A DNA stretch of 64,000 nucleotides from Labilithrix sp. (lineage in GTDB: Bacteria > Myxococcota_A > Polyangia > Polyangiales > Polyangiaceae). Shown piece after piece: positions 54,987-62,223 of the stretch (position 1 is its first letter; the number at the start of each line of letters is the position of its first letter). Location of the stretch: NCBI GenBank assembly GCA_019637155.1, contig JAHBWE010000007.1, forward strand, positions 310,001 through 374,000, written 5' to 3'. The notes under the pieces were generated by a model. The model saw nothing but the letters and a program-made list of their open reading frames with translations. It ran no database searches and was not told the DNA's origin. A program made the translations under genes and the position numbers.

Positions 54987-56048
54987 ATGCGCCGCTCCGT
55001 CGTCTCGCTCCTCTTCGTCGCGGCGGCGGGCGCGTGCACCGCGCCGCGAGCGCCGCCGGCGCCGCTCCTGCCGGCGCCGGCGGTCGCGATGCCGCGGCCG
55101 TATCGGCAGCGCCTCGCCGTCGCGCTCGCGCGCAACACCACGTGCGTCGGCTGTCACGAGCAGGAGGCGGCGGAGTGGCGAGGCTCGATGCACCGGCACG
55201 CGTTCGACAACCCCGCGTTCCAGGCCGCGCTCGCGTTCGAGCCGTCGCCCTTCTGCCGCGGCTGCCACGCGCCCGAGTCCGATGCGGCCCGCGCCCCCGA
55301 GCCCGCCGTCGCCGCGCTCGGCGTCAGCTGCGTGACGTGCCACGTCACGGACGAGGACGGCGCCGTCCTCGCCGCGCCGTCACCGCGCCGCGGGCAGCGA
55401 GCGGCGCCGCACGCCGTGCTTCGCTCGGCGGCCTTCGCGCAGACGGCCGGCTGCGCGTCATGCCACGAGTTCGCGTTCCCCGCCGCGCCGCACGACGACG
55501 ACGACGCGCACTTCATGCAGACGACGCTCCGCGAGCACGCGCGCTCCCCCGCCGCCGCGGAGGCGTGCGCGAGCTGCCACATGCCGCTCGTCGAGGGGCG
55601 GCGATCGCACGCGTTCGCCGAGACGCGCGACGCGGCCTGGTTGAAGGATCGCCTCGCCGTCCACGTCGAGCTCGTCGAGGGACGGAGCCTCCGCCTCACG
55701 CTCACGCAGCGCACGCCGGGCCACGCGTTCCCGACCGGCGACCTCTTCCGCCGCCTCGAGGTCGGCGCCGAGCGGCGCGACGACGGCGATCGCGTGCTCG
55801 GTCGCGAGGTCCGGCACCTCGCGCGACGCTTCCAGCTCGTGCCTGGTCACAGCGCGCGCGCGCTCCTCGGCGACGATCGCGTCTTCGACACGCCGCAGGT
55901 CGTCGATCTCCCCATCGCGCCCGGCGCCGGCGAGCGCGTCGCGTGGTGGGTGACCTACCAACGCGTCGCGACGGTCTTCGCGGGGGACGATCCGGCCGCG
56001 GCGAAGATCGAATCCGAGGTCCCTCTCCACGACGGTGTGCTCCCATGA
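54987..56048 (+). CDS. Pentaheme c-type cytochrome lipoprotein
   Basis: Protein of 353 residues. The signal ends VAAAGAC (lipobox, Cys17). Five CxxCH heme-binding motifs follow: CVGCH (about residue 53), CRGCH, CVTCH, CASCH and CASCH, all within residues 53-200. The spacing and text (QEAAEWRGSMHRHAFDNPAF, CHMPLVEGRRSHAF) resemble the cytochrome c554/multiheme group of periplasmic oxidoreductases. The C-terminal 150 residues form a beta domain (TQRTPGHAFPTGDLFRRLEV) found after such heme modules. It probably carries electrons at the periplasmic face. The stop overlaps the next ATG (ATGA). Confidence 0.92.
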   Translation: MRRSVVSLLFVAAAGACTAPRAPPAPLLPAPAVAMPRPYRQRLAVALARNTTCVGCHEQEAAEWRGSMHRHAFDNPAFQAALAFEPSPFCRGCHAPESDAARAPEPAVAALGVSCVTCHVTDEDGAVLAAPSPRRGQRAAPHAVLRSAAFAQTAGCASCHEFAFPAAPHDDDDAHFMQTTLREHARSPAAAEACASCHMPLVEGRRSHAFAETRDAAWLKDRLAVHVELVEGRSLRLTLTQRTPGHAFPTGDLFRRLEVGAERRDDGDRVLGREVRHLARRFQLVPGHSARALLGDDRVFDTPQVVDLPIAPGAGERVAWWVTYQRVATVFAGDDPAAAKIESEVPLHDGVLP

Positions 56049-56459
56049 CGACGATGCGTACGATGGGCGCCGCGCGCCTCCTCGCCTGCGTAGGCTGCGT
56101 AGGCTGCGGGACGAAGGCGCCGTCGACGTCGACGCCGTCTTCGCGATCGAGGGCGCGCTCGTCGTCTTCGAGGGACAGAAGGTCGGCGAGAACCACCTCG
56201 TCTCGCTCCACGGCAAGTACCCCGACAGCGTGGACGCCATCTACGTCACGAGCCAGGGCCGCGCGCCCGCGCCGACGTACGCGTCGGTCACCGGCAAGGC
56301 GGTGCGGCACACGGAGGCGCAGGGCGGCGGCATGGGCGAGATCTTGCCCGCGCGCGTCGGCGAGTCGACGCTCTGTCACGCCCCGAAGTCGCCACGGAAG
56401 ATCGAGATCGTGCCCCTGAAGCGCCTCCGAGCTCCGGAGAACGCGAGACGGACCCATGA
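56045..56459 (+). pseudogene. Frameshifted small lipoprotein gene
   Basis: ATG 56045 overlaps the stop of the cytochrome gene and begins a lipoprotein-like signal MTTMRTMGAARLLACVGC. This frame turns into Ser/Arg-rich noise after about 56120. A neighbouring frame then reads coherently: DVDAVFAIEGALVVFEGQ, ENHLVSLHGKYPDSVDAIYV, KAVRHTEAQGGGMGEILPAR and RKIEIVPLKRL. That frame has no stop before the next gene, so a second shift near 56440 is also likely. The signal region carries a 9-base tandem duplication (TGCGTAGGC twice). It was probably cotranscribed with the cytochrome when intact. Confidence 0.6.
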
Positions 56460-57616
56460 GTGCTACGGTGCGGCGCATGTGGACGTCGAGCTGGATGAAC
56501 TCCGAGTTGCAGGCCTTTCGCGAGCAGGTGCGCCGCTTCGTGGCGACGGAGCTCACGCCGCACCAGGAGCGCTTCGCCGCGCAGCAGCACGTCGACCGCG
56601 AGATCTGGACGCGCGCGGGCGAGCTCGGCGTCCTCTGCGCGGACATCCCCGCGGAGTACGGCGGCGCGGGCGGCACCTTCGCGCACCAGGCGGTGCTCTT
56701 CGAGGAGCAGGCCTACGCGGGCGACACGGCGATGAACGTGTCCGTCCACGTCATCCTCGCGCACTACATCCTCAACCAGGGGACCGAAGCGCAGAAGCAG
56801 CGGTTCCTCCCGCGCATGTCCTCCGGCGAGCTCATCGGCGCCATCGCGATGAGCGAGCCCGGCGCGGGCTCCGACCTCCAGGGCATCCGCACCACCGCGC
56901 GCCTCGAAGGCGACCACTACGTCGTCAACGGCAGCAAGACGTTCATCTCGAACGGCTACCTCGCCGACCTCATGGTCGTCGTCTGCCGCACGAGCGACGC
57001 GCCCGGCTCGAAGGGGATCTCCCTCCTCCTCGTCGAGACGAAGGACGCGCCCGGCTTCAAGGTCGGGAAGAAGCTCCACAAGCTCGGACAGAAGGGCAAC
57101 GACACGTGCGAGCTCTTCTTCGAGGACGTCAAGGTCCCGAAGGAGAACCTCCTCGGCGAGGTCGAGGGCCGCGGCTTCGGGCAGCTCATGACGGAGCTGC
57201 CGTACGAGCGACTCATCATCGCGGTCTACGCCGTCGCCGCGATCGAGCGCGCCGTCGACCTGACCGTCGCGTACACGAAGGAGCGCAAGGCCTTCGGCAA
57301 GACGCTCCTCGAGTTCCAGAACACGCGCTTCAAGCTCGCGGAGGCCAAGACGCACGCCGTCGTCTCGCGGACGTTCCTCGACAAGTGCATCGAGGAGCTC
57401 ATCGCCGGCCGCCTCGACACGGTCACCGCCTCGATGGCGAAGTACTGGACCTCCGACCTCCAGTGCCAGGTCATCGACGACTGCCTCCAGCTCTTCGGCG
57501 GCTACGGCTACACCGTCGAGTACCCCATCGCCCAGATGTTCGCCGACGCCCGCGTCCAGCGCATCTACGGCGGCGCCAACGAGATCATGAAGGAGCTCAT
57601 CGCCCGCTCCCTCTGA
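56456..57616 (+). CDS. Acyl-CoA dehydrogenase, long-chain type
   Basis: Protein of 386 residues, the normal length. This FAD enzyme catalyses the first step of fatty acyl-CoA beta-oxidation. Signatures are EYGGAGGTFAHQAVLFEEQ, IGAIAMSEPGAGSDLQGIRT (FAD/substrate contact), YVVNGSKTFISNG, ERKAFGKTLLEFQNTRFKLA and the terminal RIYGGANEIMKELIARSL. The text PYERLIIAVYAVAAIERA, with AKYWTSDLQCQVIDDCLQLF, matches the long-chain (LCAD) subgroup. The start at 56456 has an upstream GAGACGG; 56477 is an alternative. There is no electron-transfer flavoprotein gene nearby. Confidence 0.93.
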   Translation: MSATVRRMWTSSWMNSELQAFREQVRRFVATELTPHQERFAAQQHVDREIWTRAGELGVLCADIPAEYGGAGGTFAHQAVLFEEQAYAGDTAMNVSVHVILAHYILNQGTEAQKQRFLPRMSSGELIGAIAMSEPGAGSDLQGIRTTARLEGDHYVVNGSKTFISNGYLADLMVVVCRTSDAPGSKGISLLLVETKDAPGFKVGKKLHKLGQKGNDTCELFFEDVKVPKENLLGEVEGRGFGQLMTELPYERLIIAVYAVAAIERAVDLTVAYTKERKAFGKTLLEFQNTRFKLAEAKTHAVVSRTFLDKCIEELIAGRLDTVTASMAKYWTSDLQCQVIDDCLQLFGGYGYTVEYPIAQMFADARVQRIYGGANEIMKELIARSL

Positions 57617-57928
57617 TCTCGCCCGCCGCGGTCGCTCCGTTCATTCGAGCGTCGCAGGTCGCCGCCAAGCGACGAGGGCTGGATCCCCAAAACTCTCGGT
57701 GAGGTGGCGACGATCGCCGCCGAGAGCTCGCTCACGAATCGCAACAGTGGCGGATCGATGTCGACGAGCAATTCGACGAGATTGGTCGCGTTCGGGCTCC
57801 CGGTGAACGCCGTCGCCCCCGTATCCGCCGTATCCGCGTACGCCAATCCACGGCCCCGAAACCGTTCGGAGCGCTTCGAGATTCCCTTCTCGCGACTCGC
57901 GCAGCTCGGCTGCGACACACACGGTCGG
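57617..57928. other. Intergenic stretch without a supportable gene
   Basis: Only short frames occur here on either strand. A minus-strand frame (57565-57918) has a locally coding-like piece (ATNLVELLVDIDPPLLRFVS), but its end runs antisense into the acyl-CoA dehydrogenase gene. A short GCGGATAC-type triple repeat (about 57818-57836) lies inside. It is probably decayed accessory DNA next to the toxin-antitoxin module. Confidence 0.5.
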
Positions 57929-57957
57929 TTGACCGGTTAGCTACAAAAATGTAGAGT
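57929..57957 (+). promoter_or_regulatory. Sigma70-like promoter of the toxin-antitoxin operon
   Basis: TTGACC (57929-57934) and TAGAGT (57952-57957) are separated by 17 bases, close to consensus and unusual in this GC-rich window. The antitoxin ATG follows 12 bases after the -10 box, leaving a leader of only about five bases. The spacer contains the inverted repeat described separately. Confidence 0.6.
57941..57954. promoter_or_regulatory. Operator-like inverted repeat in the TA promoter spacer
   Basis: CTACA-AAAA-TGTAG is a perfect 5-base inverted repeat lying between the -35 and -10 boxes. A ribbon-helix-helix antitoxin bound here would block RNA polymerase, the usual autoregulation of such modules. 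Confidence 0.55.
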
Positions 57958-57969
57958 TTCGAGTTGAGC

Positions 57970-58239
57970 ATGTCGAAAGATACGCAGATTTCAGCCCAGA
58001 TCTCCGCGACTACGCGCGAGTTGATGGAGAGGCACGTCCGCAAGACCGGGGTCAAGAAGGGGCATCTGATCGAGCAAGCGCTCCTGCACCATCTGCAAGC
58101 GCTCGACGAGATACCGGCCGAGTACGTCGTCCACCCGCGCATCGTCGTCCCGCGGAAGACCGGCGAGGAGATGCTCCGCAAGGCGGAATCTGCCGAGCCG
58201 ACCCCCGCGCTCCGCGAGCTGATGCGCGATGGAGATTAG
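57970..58239 (+). CDS. Ribbon-helix-helix antitoxin (TacA-like)
   Basis: Protein of 89 residues from ATG 57970. The N-terminus DTQISAQISATTRELMERHV with KKGHLIEQALLHHL is a ribbon-helix-helix DNA-binding domain of the DUF1778/TacA kind. The C-terminal tail (PRIVVPRKTGEEMLRKAESA) would wrap the toxin. The gene overlaps the GNAT gene by 11 bases, antitoxin first, as in TacAT modules. The promoter with an internal palindrome directly upstream suggests autorepression together with the toxin. Confidence 0.83.
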   Translation: MSKDTQISAQISATTRELMERHVRKTGVKKGHLIEQALLHHLQALDEIPAEYVVHPRIVVPRKTGEEMLRKAESAEPTPALRELMRDGD

Positions 58240-58753
58240 GGCGCTCCGCCCGAACGACGATCGCTCGCTCTTCCAGTCTGGCGACGAAGCGCTCGACCGC
58301 TTCTTCCGCCGGTACGCGGGCCAGAATCAGTTTCGGCACTACCTCGGTGTGACCTACGTCGCCATCGACGCCGATCGTGTCCTTGGCTTCGCCACCGTAG
58401 CACCGCGTCACATCGACATCGAGGACCTGCCGGAGCGTGCGCGGAAGAAGCTGCCCCGCTACCCGTTGCCGGTACTCGGGCTCGCGCGTCTGGCCGTCGA
58501 CAAGTCTGCGCAGTCGATGGGACTCGGCGGACGTCTCCTGCGCTTCGTGCTCGAGCTCGCCGTCAGGATGGCCGACGAGGTCGGCTGCGCCGGGATCGTA
58601 GTGGACGCGAAGCCCGGCGCCGTCGACTTCTACGCGAAGTACGGCTTCGCGCCGTTCGATCTGCTCGAGGGCCAGTCAGAGGCGCGTCCGCTGCCCACGC
58701 CGATGTGGCTTCCGATCCAGGCGATCAAAATCGCCGGCGACCCCGCTCATTGA
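58229..58753 (+). CDS. GNAT acetyltransferase toxin (TacT-like)
   Basis: Protein of 174 residues, the usual TacT length. Characterised members acetylate aminoacyl-tRNA and stop translation. Family text is present: the beginning EIRALRPNDDRSLFQSGDEA and DRFFRRYAGQNQFRHYLGV (FxxxxAxxxQ type), acetyl-CoA binding loop QSMGLGGRLLRF, GIVVDAKPGAVDFYAKYGF (catalytic-type Tyr) and the closing PLPTPMWLPI. The overlap with the antitoxin gene ensures coupled synthesis. The pair sits among decayed genes, as is typical of mobile accessory islands. Confidence 0.88.
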   Translation: MEIRALRPNDDRSLFQSGDEALDRFFRRYAGQNQFRHYLGVTYVAIDADRVLGFATVAPRHIDIEDLPERARKKLPRYPLPVLGLARLAVDKSAQSMGLGGRLLRFVLELAVRMADEVGCAGIVVDAKPGAVDFYAKYGFAPFDLLEGQSEARPLPTPMWLPIQAIKIAGDPAH

Positions 58754-59000
58754 CGAGGATCCACGTCGGGGCGGTCATCTCGATCGAGTCCTGCAAATGA
58801 TGACTGTTGAACGGCGTCGTGACCCACGCGCGCTCTTCGTCGTGAGGTCGAACAGATCGTCATGATCCGAGGCCCGCGAGCTGTGGCCAACTGCGCCGAT
58901 GCTCGCGCAACCTGCGCAGCGTGGGTCCGGATGAACGCCGGGATATCCACGTTCGGCGATCCAGTTGTTGGGCGCGGCGGCTCCCGCGAGCGCGTTTCCG
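58728..59000 (-). pseudogene. Decayed gene remnant spread over three frames
   Basis: On the minus strand one frame reads VDIPAFIRTHAAQVARASAQ, a second reads HDDLFDLTTKSARG, and a third ends with ERAWVTTPFNSHHLQDSIEM followed by TAPTWILVNE near 58750. Each piece looks coding and they follow each other with one-base shifts near 58863 and 58832. No intact frame remains and no family is recognised. This explains the otherwise gene-free interval 58754-59040. Confidence 0.35.
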
Positions 59001-59040
59001 CGCACATTGAGTGGGCACACGATGTGCGTCTGAGGCCCAC

Positions 59041-60510
59041 ATGACTTGCCTACGGGTCGCCCTCCTGAGCGCTGCGACGTTCGTCGCGTGCGCGCGGGAT
59101 GACGCGGAGACTGCGTCGGCGCCGGCGTACCAGACCGACGAGAGCGGCGTGACCAGGCTCACGTTCGACGGTGATGCGCCAAGTGGCGGTCCGGATCACT
59201 TCTTCATCCCGTTCGACGTGCCCCCGGGGATCGCCGAGATCCAGGTGCGCCACGACACCCTCGCGCGCGCGAACATCCTCGACTGGGGGCTCGATGACAG
59301 CGCCGGCACTCGCGGCTGGGGCGGCGGCACGAGCGAGCCGGCCGTCGTCAACGAGAAGGCGGCCTCCCCCGGGTACGTGCGTGGCGCGATCAAACCCGGC
59401 CGCTGGAGGGTCGTCGTCGGCAAGGCGAAGATCGCAAAAGCGCCCGCGACCTATCACGTCGAGATCGAGCTCCGTACGACGGCGACGCTCCAGCCACAGA
59501 CTGACCGCAAACCCTACCTACCGCGCGTCGCCTCGCGCGAGGCTCGGTGGTACGCGGGCGATTTCCACGTCCACTCCCGCGACAGCACGGACGCGACTCC
59601 CTCGGTCGACGACATCGCGGTCTACGCGCGCGCGCACGGGCTCGACTTCGTCGAAATCTCCGACCACAACGTGTTTGGCGGCCAGGACTATTTCGCCGAA
59701 GCGGCGGCGGCCCACCCCGATCTCCTGCTGCTTCCAGGCGTGGAGTTCACCACCTACGCCGGTCACGCGAACGGGATCGGCGCGACGCGTTGGGTCGATC
59801 ACAAGATCGGTCAGCCCGGCGTCACGATCGACGGCGCGGTGGCCGCGTTCAAGGAGCAAGGGGCCCTCTTCGCCATCAATCACCCCAAGCTCGACCTCCA
59901 CCAGTGCATCGGCTGCGAGTGGCGGCACGACCTCGACGGATCGAAGATCGATGCCGTCGAGATAGCGAACCTCGGCCTGGCGAGCGGCGGCGCGATCATG
60001 CTGCCAGGCGCGATCGGCTTCTGGGACGCCCTCTGCGCCCGCGGCCACCACGCAGCCGCGCTCGGAGGCAGCGACGACCATCGCGCCGGCACGGCGACGG
60101 GCATGTTCGCGAGCAGGCTCGGTGAACCGGTCACGATGGTCTTCGCCGAGGAGCTGAGCGCGGCCGGGATCCTCCAGGGGATCCGCAACAACCGCACCGT
60201 CGTGAAGCTACGCGGCGCGGCCGATCCGATGGTGGACCTCACCGCAGAGCCCGGCACGGCGACGGAAGCGGATGGAACGCGCCACCTCCGCGCGAAGGTG
60301 ACCGGGCTCGCCGGCGTCCCCGGCGCGACCGTACACGTGCGCCTCGTCAAGAATGGCCTCGCGGAGCCGCCTGTCCTCGTGCCGGCGGATGGTTTCACGC
60401 ACGAGGTCATCGTCACCGCTCCCACGACGGGGGAGGATCGGTACCGTGCCGAGGTCCTCGTCAACGGCTTGCTTCGGACCATTACTAGCAACGTATTCCT
60501 CCTCCATTAG
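59041..60510 (+). CDS. CehA/McbA-type PHP-domain metallohydrolase lipoprotein
   Basis: Protein of 489 residues. ATG 59041 gives a lipoprotein signal ending TFVACA; the earlier GTG at 59011 does not. A beta domain (about 25-150) precedes the PHP domain (about 165-400): WYAGDFHVHSRDSTDAT, GLDFVEISDHNVFGG, LLLPGVEFTTYAGHANGIG, ALFAINHPKLDLHQCIGCEW and GGSDDHRAG. These supply the His/Asp/Glu cluster for two to three metal ions. A C-terminal beta domain ends it. CehA/McbA-type enzymes hydrolyse esters or phosphoesters; the natural substrate here is unknown. Extracytoplasmic by the lipid anchor. Confidence 0.9.
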   Translation: MTCLRVALLSAATFVACARDDAETASAPAYQTDESGVTRLTFDGDAPSGGPDHFFIPFDVPPGIAEIQVRHDTLARANILDWGLDDSAGTRGWGGGTSEPAVVNEKAASPGYVRGAIKPGRWRVVVGKAKIAKAPATYHVEIELRTTATLQPQTDRKPYLPRVASREARWYAGDFHVHSRDSTDATPSVDDIAVYARAHGLDFVEISDHNVFGGQDYFAEAAAAHPDLLLLPGVEFTTYAGHANGIGATRWVDHKIGQPGVTIDGAVAAFKEQGALFAINHPKLDLHQCIGCEWRHDLDGSKIDAVEIANLGLASGGAIMLPGAIGFWDALCARGHHAAALGGSDDHRAGTATGMFASRLGEPVTMVFAEELSAAGILQGIRNNRTVVKLRGAADPMVDLTAEPGTATEADGTRHLRAKVTGLAGVPGATVHVRLVKNGLAEPPVLVPADGFTHEVIVTAPTTGEDRYRAEVLVNGLLRTITSNVFLLH

Positions 60511-60845
60511 CCCCCACCCAGCGCGGCTTCGCCGCGCTGCCTCCCCCTTGCCCGTGCTCGGGCCTTCGGCCCTGCGCGCGGACGGGGGAGGAGCTTGCTC
60601 GTTGGTCGGTGCGTTCGTGTGACCGGACGCTGCGGGAGGTGAGCTCCCATCGCCCATGCTTCGCGGCGCGGATGCGCGCCGAGCTACGGGACGCGCACCT
60701 TCCGCGCCGCGCACGAGCGCCGCGCTCCTTCCCCACCGCCATGGCGCGGCACGCAAGCTGCGCTTGAGCCTTCGCTCGGCGCGCATCCGCGCCGCTCAGG
60801 AGGCTTCATGTTTGGTCGCTCGCTCGTCACCCCGGCTCACGCGCT
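60510..60845 (+). repeat. Direct repeat copy A, DUF559-associated, with truncated DUF559 start
   Basis: This block begins GCCCCCACCCAGCGCGGCTT and ends with 13 codons (MFGRSLVTPAHAL at 60808) that equal the start of the DUF559 gene. It contains hairpins (GCGCGGC-TTC-GCCGCGC; GGGCC-TTC-GGCCC) and a perfect 20-base inverted repeat with arms 60665-60684 and 60774-60793. An AGGAGG box before the truncated start is retained. The same block recurs at 60854-61229. Confidence 0.9.
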
Positions 60846-60853
60846 CGGGATGG

Positions 60854-61229
60854 GCCCCCACCCAGCGCGGCTTCGCCGCGCTGCCTGCCCCTTGTCCGTG
60901 CTCGGGCCTTCGGCCCTGCGCGCGGACGGGGGAGGAGCTTGCTCGTTGGTCGGTGCGTTCGTGCAACCGGAAGATTGCATATCTCGGCGGGACATGCGGT
61001 GTCTTAATCGAGCTGCGGGAGGTGAGCTCCCATCGCCCATGCTTCGCGGCGCGGATGCGCGCCGAGCTACGGGACGCGCACCTTCCGCGCCGCGCACGAG
61101 CGCCGCGCTCCTCCCCCACCGCCATGGCGCGGCACGCAAGCTGCGCTTGAGCCTTCGCTCGGCGCGCATCCGCGCCGCTCAGGAGGCTTCATGTTCGGTC
61201 GCTCACTCGTCACCCCGGCTCACGCGCTC
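60854..61229 (+). repeat. Direct repeat copy B, upstream of and into the intact DUF559 gene
   Basis: Nearly identical to copy A, but about 40 bases longer because of a different, more AT-rich segment (about 60962-61010). The inverted-repeat arms lie at 61048-61067 and 61157-61176. The final 39 bases are the first 13 codons of the intact DUF559 gene, and divergence from copy A begins at codon 14. Together the two copies form a tandem duplication with period 344 at their left ends. Confidence 0.9.
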
Positions 61230-61562
61230 ATCCTCGAACAGCGCGCTCGCACCATGCGCTTCGCGCCTACCCGCGGCGAGGAGTGCCTCTGGCGCGTCCT
61301 CTCCGGCTCCAAAACCGGCTTCGCCTTCCGTCGCCAGCTCGTCATCGCGAATCACATCGTCGACTTCGCTTGCACCAAGGTCCGCCTCGCCGTCGAGGTG
61401 GACGGTGGCGCTCACCAAGGGCGCGAGCCACACGATGCCCAGCGGGACCGCGAGCTCGAGGCACTCGGCTGGAGCGTCGTCCGCATCCCGGAGCAGCTCC
61501 TCTTCTCCAACCTCGAGGAAGCTGTCCGCCGCATCCTCGCTCGCGCCATGCGGGCGCGTTGA
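61191..61562 (+). CDS. DUF559 (Vsr-like) nuclease-fold protein
   Basis: Protein of 123 residues, the usual DUF559 size. ATG 61191 follows a perfect AGGAGG. Family text is ARTMRFAPTRGEECLWRVLS, FRRQLVIANHIVDFACTKVR, LAVEVDGGAHQGREPHDAQRDRELEALGW (shown in part) and VVRIPEQLLFSNLEEAV. The VDFAC...VEVDGGAH arrangement supplies the acidic residues of a PD-(D/E)xK/Vsr-type endonuclease site. Its role in the cell is unknown. The upstream 376 bases, including a 20-base inverted repeat, are duplicated, so the gene may travel as a small repeated element. Confidence 0.9.
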   Translation: MFGRSLVTPAHALILEQRARTMRFAPTRGEECLWRVLSGSKTGFAFRRQLVIANHIVDFACTKVRLAVEVDGGAHQGREPHDAQRDRELEALGWSVVRIPEQLLFSNLEEAVRRILARAMRAR

Positions 61563-61582
61563 GGCCACGATAGCATCGCGTG

Positions 61583-62209
61583 ATGGCGAGGCGTGGCTGG
61601 GCAACCGGAGTCGTCGTGCTCGTCGCGATCGCGGCCGGCGGCGGTGGCGGCGTCTACCTCTACAAAGAGGCGATCGGGACGGGCACGGACGCGGCGCATC
61701 GCGATGGTGGTCCGGGCGATGCCTCCGTCGACGCGCGAGCCGGTCGCGGGAAGTCGAAGGTGGCCAAGAAGGGCCGCACGCGCGGGGGCAAGTCGCACGC
61801 GGGTCCCAAGCCGAAGGGCGGCGGCGACGACCAGGGCGACGAAGGCGACGACGACATCGCCGAGCCCTTCAATCCGCCCTTCCGCGGTCGCGGCCCGGCC
61901 GGGCCGACGTACGACGCGGCGATCGCGTCGTACAAGCGGGAGATCAACATGGGCGCCAGGGCCGAGCCCGATCTCACCGACGCTCAGCTCTCGGGTCCGA
62001 TGCACAACGGCGCGTTCGTGGGCGAGTGCGGCGCGCCCGACAACATGAAGGTGACGGTCAAGGTCGCGATCCGCGGAGGCCGCCCCGCCGGCGTCAGCGT
62101 CCACACGAGCCCGCCCGATCCGGACGTCGCGGGCTGCATCGACCGGTATGTGCGCACGTTCTCGTGGCCGTCGAGCAGCAAGATGGATTCGTTCACCACG
62201 ACCTACTGA
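61583..62209 (+). CDS. Membrane-anchored protein with AgmX/TonB-C-like C-terminal domain
   Basis: Protein of 208 residues. One N-terminal helix (ATGVVVLVAIAAGGGGGVYLY) anchors it. A Lys/Gly/Asp low-complexity linker (about residues 35-110) spans outward. The last 75 residues resemble the AgmX/PglI C-terminal module: MHNGAFVGECGAPDNMKVTV, RGGRPAGVSVHTSPPD, AGCIDRYVRTFSWPSS. In myxobacteria these end-domains occur on gliding- and envelope-related proteins. GTG 61580 directly before ATG 61583 is an alternative start. Confidence 0.78.
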   Translation: MARRGWATGVVVLVAIAAGGGGGVYLYKEAIGTGTDAAHRDGGPGDASVDARAGRGKSKVAKKGRTRGGKSHAGPKPKGGGDDQGDEGDDDIAEPFNPPFRGRGPAGPTYDAAIASYKREINMGARAEPDLTDAQLSGPMHNGAFVGECGAPDNMKVTVKVAIRGGRPAGVSVHTSPPDPDVAGCIDRYVRTFSWPSSSKMDSFTTTY

Positions 62210-62223
62210 CCACGCTTGCGCAG

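Noticed and set aside
57565-57918. Minus-strand frame of 117 codons after the acyl-CoA dehydrogenase
   Set aside because: Part of it is antisense to the dehydrogenase end, composition is mixed, and there is no RBS; left as an unannotated interval.
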